Below, one piece after another: positions 26,395 to 37,527 of a DNA stretch of 64,000 bases. This DNA comes from Natronospirillum operosum (GTDB lineage: Bacteria > Pseudomonadota > Gammaproteobacteria > Pseudomonadales > Natronospirillaceae). The DNA lies in the NCBI RefSeq assembly GCF_004768465.1, contig NZ_SRMF01000009.1, forward strand, positions 8,507 to 72,506, read 5' to 3'. The first letter of the stretch is position 1. Each line of letters begins with the position of its first letter. Made by a program: the position numbers and the translations under genes. The notes beneath the pieces are model-generated. The model did not search any database and was not told where the DNA came from. It saw nothing but the letters and a program-made list of their open reading frames with translations.

Positions 26395-28008
26395 ATGTCG
26401 ACTGAACCCATGATTGAAAATCCGATCCTGCCCGGCTTCAATGCCGATCCGTCCATCTGCCGGGTAGGGGATGACTATTATATTGCCACCTCCACCTTCG
26501 AGTGGTATCCGGGTGTGCAAATCCATCACTCGAAGGATCTGGTCAACTGGACCCTGGTCACCCGACCGCTGAACCGGGCCGACCTGCTGGACATGCGCGG
26601 CAACCCGGATTCCTGCGGGATCTGGGCACCCTGCCTGACCTGGAGTGATGGCCGCTTCTGGCTGGTCTACACAGACGTCAAGCGACATACGGGCAGCTTC
26701 AAGGATGCGCACAACTACATCACCACCTGTGACCGTATTGATGGCGACTGGAGCAAGCCGGTCTATGTGAACAGCAGCGGTTTCGACCCGTCGCTGTTCC
26801 ATGATGACGATGGCCGCAAGTGGTTTCTCAACATGCGCTGGGACCACAGACCCAACCGGTCGCCGTTCAGTGGCATTCTGCTGCAGGAACTGGACCCGGA
26901 CACCCTGGCCCTGACCGGCGAGGTGCACGAGATCTTTCATGGCAGTGAACTGGGCATGGAGGAAGGGCCGCATCTGTATCGGCGCAATGGCTACTACTAC
27001 TTGCTGACTGCCGAAGGTGGCACCGAGTATGACCATGCCTGCACGCTGGCGCGCTCGCGTTCGATCACCGGGCCCTATGAGCTGCATCCGCTGACGCATA
27101 TCACCACATCCCGGACCAACCCCGAGGCACGGCTGCAGCGGGCGGGTCACGGCGACATCGTGGAGACCCCCGAGGGTGAAACCTTTCTGGTGCACCTGTG
27201 CAGCCGACCCCTGCGCAACCGGGGCCGCAGCCCGCTGGGCCGTGAAACCGCTATCCAGCGCATGGAGTGGCGCGATGACGACTGGCTGTGGCCGCTGGAG
27301 GACGACCCCACCCCGCGTGACCGGGTGGTGGCTCCTGTCACAGGGCACAGCAGTCCGGCGCGGCCGACGCATTGTCGCTATGACTTTGCCGAGGCTGAGC
27401 TGCCACTGGATTTCCAGTGGCTGCGCACACCCCAGCCGGAGCAGATTTTCAACCTCAAGGCCCGGCCGGGCTATCTGCGCCTGCTGGGGCGTGAATCACT
27501 GGGCAGCCTGTTCACTTCCTCGCTGGTGGCGCGGCGGCAGCAGGCGCTGTGTTTTACCGCCACCACCGAGCTGGACTTTGCACCGCAGACCTTCCAGCAG
27601 ATGGCGGGCCTGGTCTGCTACTACAACAGCCGCAAGTATCATTACCTCTATGTATCGCGGGATGCAGACCAGGGGCGCCAGTTGAACGTGATGAGCTGCC
27701 TGGCGCGGCTGGATGGCCAGTCCGAGTATCCGCTGGAGCCTGATCCCGTAGCGCTGCCCGAGCAGGGTGCCATCCTGTTGCGTGCCGAAGTCCGCTACGA
27801 ACACCTGTATTTCTCCTGGGCGCTGGCCGACCATCCGCATGACTGGCACCAGTTGCCGCTGAAACTGGAATACAGCCTGCTCAGCGATGAAGCGGGTACG
27901 GGGGCCGGCAACAATTTCACCGGAGCCTTTGTCGGCATGGCCGCGCAGGATACTTCCGGGCAGGCGCTGCCGGCGGATTTTGCCTGGTTTGAATACGAAG
28001 AAAAGTAG
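26395..28008 (+). CDS. xynB: Glycoside hydrolase family 43 beta-xylosidase
   Basis: A 537-residue GH43 enzyme. The N-terminal five-bladed propeller carries the general base Asp in LPGFNADPSIC, WYPGVQIHHSKDLVNW, the pKa-modulating Asp in SSGFDPSLFHDDDGRKW and the general acid Glu in MEEGPHLYRRNGYYYL; a C-terminal beta-sandwich (about 340-537) is typical of the GH43_11 type. No signal peptide is present, so it cuts imported xylosides in the cytoplasm, consistent with its place after the ABC permeases. Alpha-arabinofuranosidase activity is possible in the family. Confidence 0.93.
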   Translation: MSTEPMIENPILPGFNADPSICRVGDDYYIATSTFEWYPGVQIHHSKDLVNWTLVTRPLNRADLLDMRGNPDSCGIWAPCLTWSDGRFWLVYTDVKRHTGSFKDAHNYITTCDRIDGDWSKPVYVNSSGFDPSLFHDDDGRKWFLNMRWDHRPNRSPFSGILLQELDPDTLALTGEVHEIFHGSELGMEEGPHLYRRNGYYYLLTAEGGTEYDHACTLARSRSITGPYELHPLTHITTSRTNPEARLQRAGHGDIVETPEGETFLVHLCSRPLRNRGRSPLGRETAIQRMEWRDDDWLWPLEDDPTPRDRVVAPVTGHSSPARPTHCRYDFAEAELPLDFQWLRTPQPEQIFNLKARPGYLRLLGRESLGSLFTSSLVARRQQALCFTATTELDFAPQTFQQMAGLVCYYNSRKYHYLYVSRDADQGRQLNVMSCLARLDGQSEYPLEPDPVALPEQGAILLRAEVRYEHLYFSWALADHPHDWHQLPLKLEYSLLSDEAGTGAGNNFTGAFVGMAAQDTSGQALPADFAWFEYEEK

Positions 28009-28051
28009 TATGCTGAGCGGTCTGTCGTTCTTGAAACAAGGAATCTGAGCC

Positions 28052-29068
28052 ATGGCTGTATCTGACCCGATATTCAATTGGGGCATCATCGCCCCGGGTC
28101 GCATTGCGCGCAACTTTGCACTGGGTCTGCAGGTGGTGCCGGAGGCTCGGCTGGGCGCTGTGGCCAGCCGCAATGCGGAGCGCGGTCAGGCCTTCGCCGA
28201 CGAGTTTGGTGAAGCGGGGCATGTGCCGACAGTGCATGGTGATTATCAGGCGCTGCTGGATGATCCCGCGGTCGACGGTGTCTACATTGCCAGCCCGCAC
28301 CGGTTTCATTTCGAGCAGGCCCTGATGGCGCTGCAGGCGGGCAAGCCGGTGGTGTGCGAGAAGCCGCTGACGGTGACTGCCGGGCAGGCCGAGCAGTTGA
28401 TGGCGGCGGCGGAGAAGCAGGGCGTGTTTCTGATGGAAGCGCTCTGGTCCCGTTTTCTGCCGGTGTGGCAGCAGGTTCGCCGCTGGCTGGACGAAGACCG
28501 TATCGGCCGCGTGCACACCCTGCAGTCGGAGTTCTGCATGCTGGCACCGCGCGATGATTCGGATCGCCTGCTGAACCCGGAACTGGCCGGTGGCAACCTG
28601 CTCGATATGGGCATCTACTGTATTGCGCTGAGCCGATTTGTCACCGGGTGTGATCCGGACCGAATCCAGTCTTCGGTGCTCAAGGGCCCGACCGGGGTGG
28701 ATGAGCGCACGGCGGCGATTCTGGATTATGGCGATACGGTCAGTCAGTTCACGGCCAGTTTTCTGACCGCGCGGCCCAATCATATGCTGATCGAAGGCGA
28801 GTTGGGCCGTATCGAGGTCGAGGGGCCGTTCTGGGCCTCCGAGCGCGCGCGGCTGGTACTTGACCCGGCCGGTGCAAATCCGGTCACGGAAGAGTTTGAC
28901 GGCACGCACCGGGCCAGCGGTTTCGAGTACCAGATCGAGGCCGCCACGGCCGCCATCCGGGCCGGCCAGCTCGAGTGCCCCGGCATGCCCTGGGCCGCCA
29001 CCCTCGGCACTGCCCGCGTGATGGACCAGATCCTGCGCGAAGGCGGCGTCACCTACCCCTTTTTGTAG
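28052..29068 (+). CDS. Gfo/Idh/MocA family oxidoreductase
   Basis: A 338-residue NAD(P)-dependent dehydrogenase with an N-terminal Rossmann fold (NWGIIAPGRIARNFALGL), the EKPLTV catalytic-Lys motif, and a C-terminal alpha/beta domain. The substrate is unknown; family members act on sugars, inositols or dihydrodiols, and the operon suggests a pentose or xyloside. Its TAG stop lies inside a GTAG repeat head (29065-29068), as for radA. Confidence 0.88.
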   Translation: MAVSDPIFNWGIIAPGRIARNFALGLQVVPEARLGAVASRNAERGQAFADEFGEAGHVPTVHGDYQALLDDPAVDGVYIASPHRFHFEQALMALQAGKPVVCEKPLTVTAGQAEQLMAAAEKQGVFLMEALWSRFLPVWQQVRRWLDEDRIGRVHTLQSEFCMLAPRDDSDRLLNPELAGGNLLDMGIYCIALSRFVTGCDPDRIQSSVLKGPTGVDERTAAILDYGDTVSQFTASFLTARPNHMLIEGELGRIEVEGPFWASERARLVLDPAGANPVTEEFDGTHRASGFEYQIEAATAAIRAGQLECPGMPWAATLGTARVMDQILREGGVTYPFL

Positions 29069-29090
29069 GCCGTGGCCCCTGGCCACGCAC
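29065..29090 (+). repeat. GTAG-type repeat, second sequence type
   Basis: GTAGGCCGTGGCCCCTGGCC followed by ACGCAC; the stem is GTGGCC/GGCCAC. Further copies are at 29278-29306 (plus) and 60311-60337 (minus). All begin with GTAG. This copy supplies the stop codon of the oxidoreductase gene. Confidence 0.7.
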
Positions 29091-29134
29091 GGCGCCGATC
29101 TCACCAGGGCACCTTTTCTGCCTGTGCTAATCGG

Positions 29135-29456
29135 ACCGTCGCCAAGCTCGGGTACATGCCCTGTGAGACACGCAAAAAACGGCATCCATGCCAGCTCGGT
29201 TGCGGCCGTCCCTGGCCGCAAACGGTCTCACAGGGCATGCACCCGGCAGGCGACTCCAACCGTGCCTCCCAAGCCTGGTAGGCGGTGGCCCTTGGCCACG
29301 CATGCGTAAGCAAGCCTCGAAACTTCGCACTGTTCCCGCTACATGTGCTCCATTGCAGATGGAGTGCCTTCATGAGGATGGCACTGCAGGTGTGGCCGCC
29401 GGGAGTGGGTGCTGGGTGAGCAGGCCCACGGACATGTACCCGAGCCTGGCGACGGT
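29135..29456. mobile_element. 322-bp element with terminal inverted repeats upstream of acs
   Basis: The ends 29135-29158 and 29433-29456 are inverted copies matching at 23 of 24 positions (ACCGTCGCCAAGCTCGGGTA at the left end). Inside are a palindromic module (29133-29274) also present inverted at 60444-60584, a GTAG-type repeat (29278-29306) and less clear sequence. No target duplication is visible and no ORF is convincing. It resembles a MITE or a composite of palindromic repeats. Confidence 0.65.
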
Positions 29457-29541
29457 ACAGTGGCAGAAGCAGTTTTCGGAGCTGCAATACCATGCGTGAG
29501 CAAGGCTCACAGCCCACAATGGAGGCTGCGGCGCCCACCCT

Positions 29542-29585
29542 CAGACCAACGTCTAATGGGCACGGTACCCCTCAGGAGCTATAAC
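29542..29585 (+). promoter_or_regulatory. acs promoter with shared AGACC box
   Basis: The palindromic box AGACCAACGTCTAATGG (29543-29559) is centred 31.5 bp upstream of TATAAC (29580-29585). The exonuclease promoter has the same box with one base changed and the symporter promoter has a related one, both at nearly the same spacing. It is a candidate site for the CrbR-like regulator. Confidence 0.6.
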
Positions 29586-29624
29586 GTCGGCTACAAATTT
29601 AACAAGACGCTATAGAAGGGGACC
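29564..29624 (+). promoter_or_regulatory. Hairpin that can occlude the acs ribosome binding site
   Basis: GGTACCCCT (29564-29572) pairs with AGGGGACC (29617-29624), and CTATA-A-CGTC (29579-29588) pairs with GACG-C-TATAG (29606-29615). The AAGGGGA Shine-Dalgarno sequence six bases before the ATG is inside the outer stem. Whether the whole stem is transcribed depends on the start site, which may lie within it. Confidence 0.45.
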
Positions 29625-29629
29625 CTACC

Positions 29630-31589
<1,960 letters not shown>

Positions 31590-31597
<8 letters not shown>

Positions 31598-32234
31598 ATT
31601 CCTTGTAGCAGATGATCATCCACTGTTTCGTGAGGCCCTGCAGGGGGCACTCGCGAAGCAGTTTGCTGCCCTGGAGTTGCGTGAAGCTGACAGCCTGGAA
31701 GCCACCCTGGCTGCCCTTGAGGACGACGACGATGTCGACCTGCTGCTGCTTGATCTGCATATGCCGGGCAGTGGTGATCTCTATGGCCTGATTCGGGTCC
31801 GTGAAGACTACCCGCTGTTGCCGGTGGCCATCATCTCCGGCAGTGAAGACCCGGATGTCATGGCCCGCTGCATCGGCTTCGGTGCGCTGGGGTTCATTCC
31901 CAAGTCACTGCCTTCCGGCAACATTGCCGAGGCCATTCAGACCATTCTGGATGGTGACACCTGGGTGCCCGAGGGTGTGGCCGACCGCCTCGCCGGCCTG
32001 TCGCAGGAAGATCAGGACCTGGCCCACAAGGTCGCCGAACTGACGCCGCAGCAATACCGTGTGCTCTGCCATCTGCACGAAGGCCTGCTCAACAAGCAGA
32101 TTGCCTATGCTCTGGGCATCACCGAAGCCACCGTCAAGGCTCATATCACTGCCATTTTCCGCAAGCTCGACATCAACAACCGCACCCAGGCCGTACTGAT
32201 GGCCGAACGGCTGCAACTGACGCCCTCCGAATAA
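31590..32234 (+). CDS. crbR: LuxR/NarL-type response regulator, CrbR-like
   Basis: A 214-residue response regulator: receiver domain with acidic pair ADD (7-9), phospho-acceptor Asp55 in [10 protein letters not shown] and a Lys in PKSLPS, then a LuxR-type HTH ([38 protein letters not shown]). It starts inside the acs 3' end (8-bp overlap). In Vibrio and Pseudomonas the regulator CrbR (also called ErdR) works with the SSS-domain kinase CrbS to switch on acs; a matching kinase is at 41291-44764. The symbol rests on this context and is not certain. Confidence 0.85.
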
Positions 32235-32264
32235 GCCCCCTCTCGACCCCAATCGATCTGTAAC

Positions 32265-32284
32265 AATTGAAACAGAATTGAAAT
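32265..32284 (+). promoter_or_regulatory. Direct repeat upstream of fruB
   Basis: AATTGAAAC (32265-32273) and AATTGAAAT (32276-32284) repeat with 11-bp period upstream of the fru operon. TGAAAC is a Cra/FruR half-site, but no inverted partner is clear. Weak evidence. Confidence 0.3.
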
Positions 32285-32347
32285 CTCCGGTTCATTTTCC
32301 CGCGCCACAGTTCCTCATCGCAATTATCGAACGCTTGAGGTGATACT

Positions 32348-34828
32348 GTGTTGCATGTAACGGCTGATGCCATTGCCCTGGGACGTGAGGTCGCAGACAA
32401 GGATGCTGCCATAGCGCAGGTGGGCGACCTGATGGTGCAGGCCGGATTCATGGACCCGGGCTATATCGACAGCATGCGCGGTCGTGAGCAGGAGGCCAAT
32501 ACGCTGCTGGGCAATGGCATCGCCATCCCGCACGGGCTGCAGAAGGACCGGGAACTGATTCACCGTACCGGCGTGGCCGTGCTGCAGGTACCGGCCGGGG
32601 TGGACTGGAAGGACGGCGAGAAGGCGCATGTCATTGTCGGTATCGCAGCGCGGTCTGATGAACACATTCGGATACTCTCCAATCTGACCGATGTGCTGGC
32701 GGATGAGACTCTGGCGCGGGACCTGGCACAGACCGATGACGTCAACCTGCTGCTGGCCGCGCTCAATGGTGACACAGCACCAGCGGAACCAGTGCGGCTG
32801 TCGGATTATGAATATCAGAGCGTTGTGCACTATCCGGCCGGGGCAGGGCTGCACGCCCGGCCGGCCACTTTTTTTACCGAACTGGCGGCCACATTCGAGG
32901 CCGATGTTAGGGTGCGCAATGGTGATCGGTCGGCGGACGGACAGTCCATGTCGGCCCTGCTGCGCCTGGGGGTGACCGGCGGCTGTGAACTGGTGGTGTC
33001 GACGCAGGGGCCGCAGGCCGAAGAGGCGTTGGCCGCTCTGACTGCAGCCATCCGGGACGGGCTGGGTGACAGCGGCGAGCCTGAAGAGGCGCCGGTGGCT
33101 GCGACCGAGCGGGCGTATGCCGGGGTCTGTTGCCGGGGCATTGCCGCGGCGCCCGGTATCGCTGTGGGTCCACTGATGACCTGGCACAGCACGGAAGTGG
33201 TTCTGCAGGAAGAGGCCGGCGAGCCCGCCGTCGAGCAGGCTCGCCTGCGCCAGGCCGTGGCGGCTGCGACCGCCGAAATCGACGATCTGGTGCGGCATGC
33301 TGAAGCGCATCAGCAGCGGGATGAAGCCGGCATCTTTAGTGCCCATCGCGGCCTGCTGGCGGATCCGGACCTGTTGCAGCGGGCCGAGCAGGCATTGACC
33401 GCAGGGGTTTCAGCGCCCGTAGCCTGGTGGCACTGCATTCAGAAAGAGGTCGAGAGTCTGCGCGCCCTGGTGGACGAGCGGCTGGCGGGTCGGGCCAGCG
33501 ACATGGAGGACGTCGGCGTGCGCGTATTGCGTCACCTGGACCCTTCTGCCGTCAGGACCCGGGCACTGGAACTCGGTGAACCCGGGATTCTGGTGGCCCA
33601 TGACCTGACCCCCACCGAAACCGCCACCCTGGACCGAGATCGGGTGCTGGGCTTCGTCACGGCTGTGGGCGGGCCTACTTCGCATACCGCCATCCTGGCC
33701 CGATCATTGGGCATTCCAGCTCTGGTCGGTATGGGCCCCGAGGTGCTCAATCTGCGCAGTGAGCAGGCCATCGTGGATGCTGCCGCCGGCCTGCTGGTGA
33801 CCGATCCTACCGACCAGGACCTGAAACTGGCCGAAGTCGTCTGCGCCCAGGCCACGCGTGACCATCAGCGTGCCTGGGACAGTCGTTTCGAGCCGGCCCT
33901 GACCAGAGATGCAGAGCGCATCGAGGTGGTAGGCAATATCGGTTCTGCTGCCGAGGCACAGGCGGTGGTCGATCACGGCGGTGAGGGCGTGGGGCTGCTG
34001 CGCACCGAATTCCTGTTTCTGGGGCGGGACAGTGCCCCGGATGAAGACGAGCAATATGCCGAATACCGGGCCATGATCGAGGCCCTGAACGGCTTCCCCC
34101 TGATTATCCGCACGTTGGATATCGGTGGGGACAAGCAGGTGCCCTATCTGAATCTGCAGGCGGAGGACAACCCCTTCCTGGGCGTACGGGGCATCCGACT
34201 CTGTCTGCGTGAAGAAGCGCTGTTTCGCACCCAGTTGCGGGCTATCTACCGGGCCAGTCGGCACGGGCCGGTCAAGATCATGTTCCCCATGGTCGGCCTG
34301 CTGGAGGAACTGCGTCAGGCCCGGGCTCTGGCCGAGTCGGCCCGTATCGAGGTCGGTGCTGATCCGGTGGATCTGGGCATCATGATCGAAGTGCCTTCGG
34401 CCGTGGCTCTGGCGGATGCGTTCGCACAGGAGGCGGACTTCTTCTCTATCGGCACCAATGACCTGACGCAGTACACCCTGGCCATGGACCGCATGCACCC
34501 GGCCCTGGCCGCACAGGCCGATGCCCTGCACCCGGCCGTGCTGCGCATGATTCAGCTGACCTGTGAGGCCGCCGCCCGCCATGGCCGCTGGGTCGGTGTC
34601 TGTGGTGGTGTGGCCGCCGAGCCACTGGCCGCGTGCATCCTGGCCGGCCTGGGGGTGAACGAACTGTCCATGAATGCCGCCGCCATTCCGGCGGTCAAGC
34701 TGGCGCTGCGGCAAGCCCGGCTCAGTGACTGCCGGACCCTGGCCCGACAGGCCCTGACCCGGACGACTGCCGCCGAGGTGCAGGCGCTGGACCTGCAGGC
34801 GGACGCCGGGGAGGCCGACCATGACTGA
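32348..34828 (+). CDS. fruB: Fructose PTS multiphosphoryl transfer protein (EIIA-HPr-EI)
   Basis: An 826-residue cytoplasmic phosphorelay protein carrying phosphate from PEP to FruA. Domains: EIIA-Fru (about 1-145, active His62 in GIAIPHGL), HPr-like FPr (about 155-245, active His169 in HARPATFF) and Enzyme I (about 262-820, active His446 in GGPTSHTAILAR, with GVGLLRTEFLF and the PEP-binding end). This three-domain fusion is typical of Pseudomonas-type fructose systems. The start is GTG 32348, after a GAGGTG ribosome site. Confidence 0.95.
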   Translation: MLHVTADAIALGREVADKDAAIAQVGDLMVQAGFMDPGYIDSMRGREQEANTLLGNGIAIPHGLQKDRELIHRTGVAVLQVPAGVDWKDGEKAHVIVGIAARSDEHIRILSNLTDVLADETLARDLAQTDDVNLLLAALNGDTAPAEPVRLSDYEYQSVVHYPAGAGLHARPATFFTELAATFEADVRVRNGDRSADGQSMSALLRLGVTGGCELVVSTQGPQAEEALAALTAAIRDGLGDSGEPEEAPVAATERAYAGVCCRGIAAAPGIAVGPLMTWHSTEVVLQEEAGEPAVEQARLRQAVAAATAEIDDLVRHAEAHQQRDEAGIFSAHRGLLADPDLLQRAEQALTAGVSAPVAWWHCIQKEVESLRALVDERLAGRASDMEDVGVRVLRHLDPSAVRTRALELGEPGILVAHDLTPTETATLDRDRVLGFVTAVGGPTSHTAILARSLGIPALVGMGPEVLNLRSEQAIVDAAAGLLVTDPTDQDLKLAEVVCAQATRDHQRAWDSRFEPALTRDAERIEVVGNIGSAAEAQAVVDHGGEGVGLLRTEFLFLGRDSAPDEDEQYAEYRAMIEALNGFPLIIRTLDIGGDKQVPYLNLQAEDNPFLGVRGIRLCLREEALFRTQLRAIYRASRHGPVKIMFPMVGLLEELRQARALAESARIEVGADPVDLGIMIEVPSAVALADAFAQEADFFSIGTNDLTQYTLAMDRMHPALAAQADALHPAVLRMIQLTCEAAARHGRWVGVCGGVAAEPLAACILAGLGVNELSMNAAAIPAVKLALRQARLSDCRTLARQALTRTTAAEVQALDLQADAGEADHD

Positions 34829-35810
34829 GGTGCTGGACGTCATGACCCTGACCCTGAACCCTGCGGTCGACTGGACTCTGGAAGTGTCCGACTTGACGGT
34901 TGGCCAGGTCAACCGGGTGGGGTGTCAGAGTCGCAACCCGGGCGGCAAGGGTATCAACGTGGCCGCGCGCCTGGCCGCAGCCGGTCATGTCACTGCTGCC
35001 ACCGGACTGCTGGGCGAGGCCAATGACGCTCTCTTTCGGGATCTCTTTGCCACGCATCGGATCGCGGACCACTGTGTTCGGGTGGCCGGTGAAACCCGCA
35101 CCAATGTGAAAGTGGTCGACCCGCAGTCGCAGACTGTCACCGACCTGAATCAGCCTGGACTGCCCCCTTCGAATGCCGCCATGCAGGCGCTGGAACAGGT
35201 GCTGTTCGAAGGACCGGTGCCGGCCTGGTATGTGCTGTCCGGCAGTTTGCCCCCCGGCCTGGATGATCGGGTCTATGCCGACTGGATTCCCCGGCTGCAG
35301 GCCCGTGGTGCCCGTGTGGCGGTCGATGCCAGCGGGGTCGCACTGAGTGCGGCGGTCGCCGCACGGCCCGATCTGATCAAGCCCAATCATCATGAACTGG
35401 CTGAACTGACCGGCCAGCCCACCGACACGCCGGACCAGTGCCTGCAGCAGGCCCGTGAACTGGTGCGCAGCGGTATTGCCCGGGTGGTGGTCTCCATGGG
35501 CGCCGACGGGGCTCTGCTGGTGACAGCGGATACGGCGGTGCGGGTGGTGCCGGGCCCGGTGCAGTTGCGCACCACTGTCGGTGCCGGTGATGCGATGGTG
35601 GCCGGGGTACTCAAGGGCCTGCTCGATGGCGGCTCACTGGCCGAAGCAGGCCGGCTCGGTACGGCCTTCGCAATGTGTGCACTGGAACAGATCGGCCTGG
35701 CAGTGCCCGATGCGGCAGCGCTGGCCCGTTACCGGGCGGGCATCGGCGTGCAGACACTTGCCGCTGACCGCCTGTCCCCGACCATCCACCAACAACAAAA
35801 ACCTGCGTAA
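34821..35810 (+). CDS. fruK: 1-phosphofructokinase
   Basis: Phosphorylates fructose-1-phosphate to fructose-1,6-bisphosphate. A 329-residue PfkB/ribokinase-family kinase with [14 protein letters not shown], the GGKGINVAA signature, [10 protein letters not shown] and the C-terminal anion hole/catalytic motif [14 protein letters not shown]. It overlaps fruB by 8 bp. A later start at 34842 (MTLTLNPA) is possible. Confidence 0.95.
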   Translation: MTEVLDVMTLTLNPAVDWTLEVSDLTVGQVNRVGCQSRNPGGKGINVAARLAAAGHVTAATGLLGEANDALFRDLFATHRIADHCVRVAGETRTNVKVVDPQSQTVTDLNQPGLPPSNAAMQALEQVLFEGPVPAWYVLSGSLPPGLDDRVYADWIPRLQARGARVAVDASGVALSAAVAARPDLIKPNHHELAELTGQPTDTPDQCLQQARELVRSGIARVVVSMGADGALLVTADTAVRVVPGPVQLRTTVGAGDAMVAGVLKGLLDGGSLAEAGRLGTAFAMCALEQIGLAVPDAAALARYRAGIGVQTLAADRLSPTIHQQQKPA

Positions 35811-35824
35811 CAGAGGAGGCCAGC

Positions 35825-37267
35825 ATGGCCAATATCGTTGCTATCACATCCTGTCCAACCGGGATTGCACACACCTTCATGGCGGCTTCCGCCCTGGAGA
35901 AAACTGCCCAGGCTCAGGGCCACACCATCAAGGTGGAAACCCAGGGCTCAGTGGGTGCAAAGAACCAACTGACCGAGGAGGACATTGCCGCTGCGGATCT
36001 GGTGATCATTGCGGCGGATACGCATGTCGAGATGACCCGTTTCGCCGGCAAGAAGGTCTATGAAACGTCCACCGGTGAAGCGGTCAAGAACACGGCGGCG
36101 GTCATCGAACGGGCACTGGCCGAAGCCAGTGTCCAGGGGGGCGATGCCCAGCAAGGTTCGCTGGCGGACGAAGTCAGCGCCATCAAGGCCGACCGCAAGG
36201 CCAGCATGGGTGGTCCCTACAAGCATCTGCTCACCGGTGTGTCCTACATGCTGCCGATGGTGGTGGCCGGTGGTCTGATGATCGCCCTGTCGTTCATGTT
36301 TGGTATCACGGCGTTCGAGGAAGAGGGCACTCTGGCCTGGGCACTGATGGAAATCGGCGGCGGTGCAGCCTTCCATCTGATGATTGCAGTGCTGGCCGGT
36401 TATATTTCCTTCTCCATTGCCGACCGGGCCGGTCTGGCACCGGGTCTGATCGGCGGCATGCTGGCGACCAATCTGGAAGCTGGGTTCCTGGGCGGTATTG
36501 TGGCCGGCTTTCTGGCCGGCTACACCACCAAGCTGATCATCGACAATATCCGCCTGCCCGAGAGTCTGGCGGGTCTGATGCCGGTGCTGGTAGTGCCGCT
36601 GCTGTCGAGCCTGGTGGTCGGCCTGCTGATGATCTTCGTGATCGGGGGCCCGGTAGGCTGGCTGAATGCCGCCATGGCAGACTTCCTGCAAGGCCTGACC
36701 GGTGCCAATGTACTGCTGCTGGGCGTGATCATTGGCGGCATGATGGCCATCGACATGGGCGGCCCGATCAACAAGGCGGCCTATACGGTCTCGGTCGGTC
36801 TGCTGGCAGAGGGCATTTCCGGGCCCATGGCAGCGGCCATGGCGGCCGGCATGACGCCGCCGCTGGGCATTGCGCTGGCCACCTTTGTGGCGCGGCAGAA
36901 ATTCAATGCAGCCGAACGTGAAGCCGGCAAGGCGGCCGGGGTACTGGGTCTGTGCTTCATTACCGAAGGCGCCATCCCGTTTGCGGTCAAGGATCCGCTG
37001 CGTGTGATTCCGTCGCTGATGATCGGCTCGGCCGTGGCCGGTGCGCTGGCATTGGGCTTTGGGTCGACTCTGGCAGCACCGCATGGCGGTATCTTCGTGC
37101 TTGCCATTCCGAACGCCGTGGGCAACCTGGGTATGTACGCCGTCTCAATTCTGGCCGGCACCGTGGTCACCGCTGTGGCGCTGATCGTGCTCAAGCGCCC
37201 GATCGAGGAAGTGTCCGCCGGCAGCAGGGCGACGAAAGCTGGCGCCACCAAGGCTGAAACTGCCTGA
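35825..37267 (+). CDS. fruA: Fructose PTS EIIBC permease
   Basis: A 480-residue membrane transporter: one EIIB domain (about 1-105; active Cys10 in [11 protein letters not shown]) and an EIIC domain with about nine helices (about 130-465; [23 protein letters not shown]-type motif [14 protein letters not shown]). E. coli FruA has an additional EIIB' domain and is about 563 residues; this one is the shorter form. An AGAGGAGG ribosome site lies upstream. Two hairpins follow the stop. Confidence 0.95.
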   Translation: MANIVAITSCPTGIAHTFMAASALEKTAQAQGHTIKVETQGSVGAKNQLTEEDIAAADLVIIAADTHVEMTRFAGKKVYETSTGEAVKNTAAVIERALAEASVQGGDAQQGSLADEVSAIKADRKASMGGPYKHLLTGVSYMLPMVVAGGLMIALSFMFGITAFEEEGTLAWALMEIGGGAAFHLMIAVLAGYISFSIADRAGLAPGLIGGMLATNLEAGFLGGIVAGFLAGYTTKLIIDNIRLPESLAGLMPVLVVPLLSSLVVGLLMIFVIGGPVGWLNAAMADFLQGLTGANVLLLGVIIGGMMAIDMGGPINKAAYTVSVGLLAEGISGPMAAAMAAGMTPPLGIALATFVARQKFNAAEREAGKAAGVLGLCFITEGAIPFAVKDPLRVIPSLMIGSAVAGALALGFGSTLAAPHGGIFVLAIPNAVGNLGMYAVSILAGTVVTAVALIVLKRPIEEVSAGSRATKAGATKAETA

Positions 37268-37278
37268 TCTCTGTGCCC

Positions 37279-37301
37279 GCGTCACTGCCTGGCAGTGACG
37301 C
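37279..37301 (+). other. Perfect hairpin after fruA
   Basis: GCGTCACTG (37279-37287), loop CCTGG, CAGTGACGC (37293-37301). No U-run; it precedes the true terminator by 11 bp. Confidence 0.6.
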
Positions 37302-37312
37302 AGATATGGACC

Positions 37313-37346
37313 CGCCGGGACGCCTCAGGGCGTACCCGGCGTTTTT
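37313..37346 (+). terminator. Intrinsic terminator of fruBKA
   Basis: CGCCGGG and an inner CGCC pair with GGCG and CCCGGCG (37335-37341), followed by TTTTT. Confidence 0.8.
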
Positions 37347-37422
37347 GCTGCCCGGCCATCCGGCGGCAGGTATAGCCAGGATGACCTGCATTCCGCTACA
37401 TTGAGTGCAGGGGGAACAATTG

Positions 37423-37527
37423 ATGACAGACGCAGCGCATGTTCTGGTGGTAAACAGGGACGCGAGTATCCGCACACAAGTTGCTGCGGATGATCGGGTT
37501 GCCGTCGAGGTAAAGTGCCTTGCGTAA
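37423..37527 (+). pseudogene. 34-codon ORF resembling the start of a response regulator
   Basis: An ATG with a good AGGGGGA ribosome site opens 34 codons beginning MTDAAHVLVVNRDASIRTQV. This looks like strand 1 and helix 1 of a receiver domain (usually HILVVDDDxxIR) with the acidic pair changed, then stops. The stop TAA overlaps the TTG start of the next gene. It may be a truncated response-regulator gene or may now serve as a leader peptide for translational coupling. Confidence 0.4.

Noticed and set aside
25564-27372. 602-codon minus-strand frame across the MalG-like and GH43 genes
   Set aside because: Antisense shadow; the plus strand encodes well-conserved families.
29072-29538. Several short ORFs on both strands before acs
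   Set aside because: They lie within palindromic repeats, have no ribosome sites and overlap each other in all frames.
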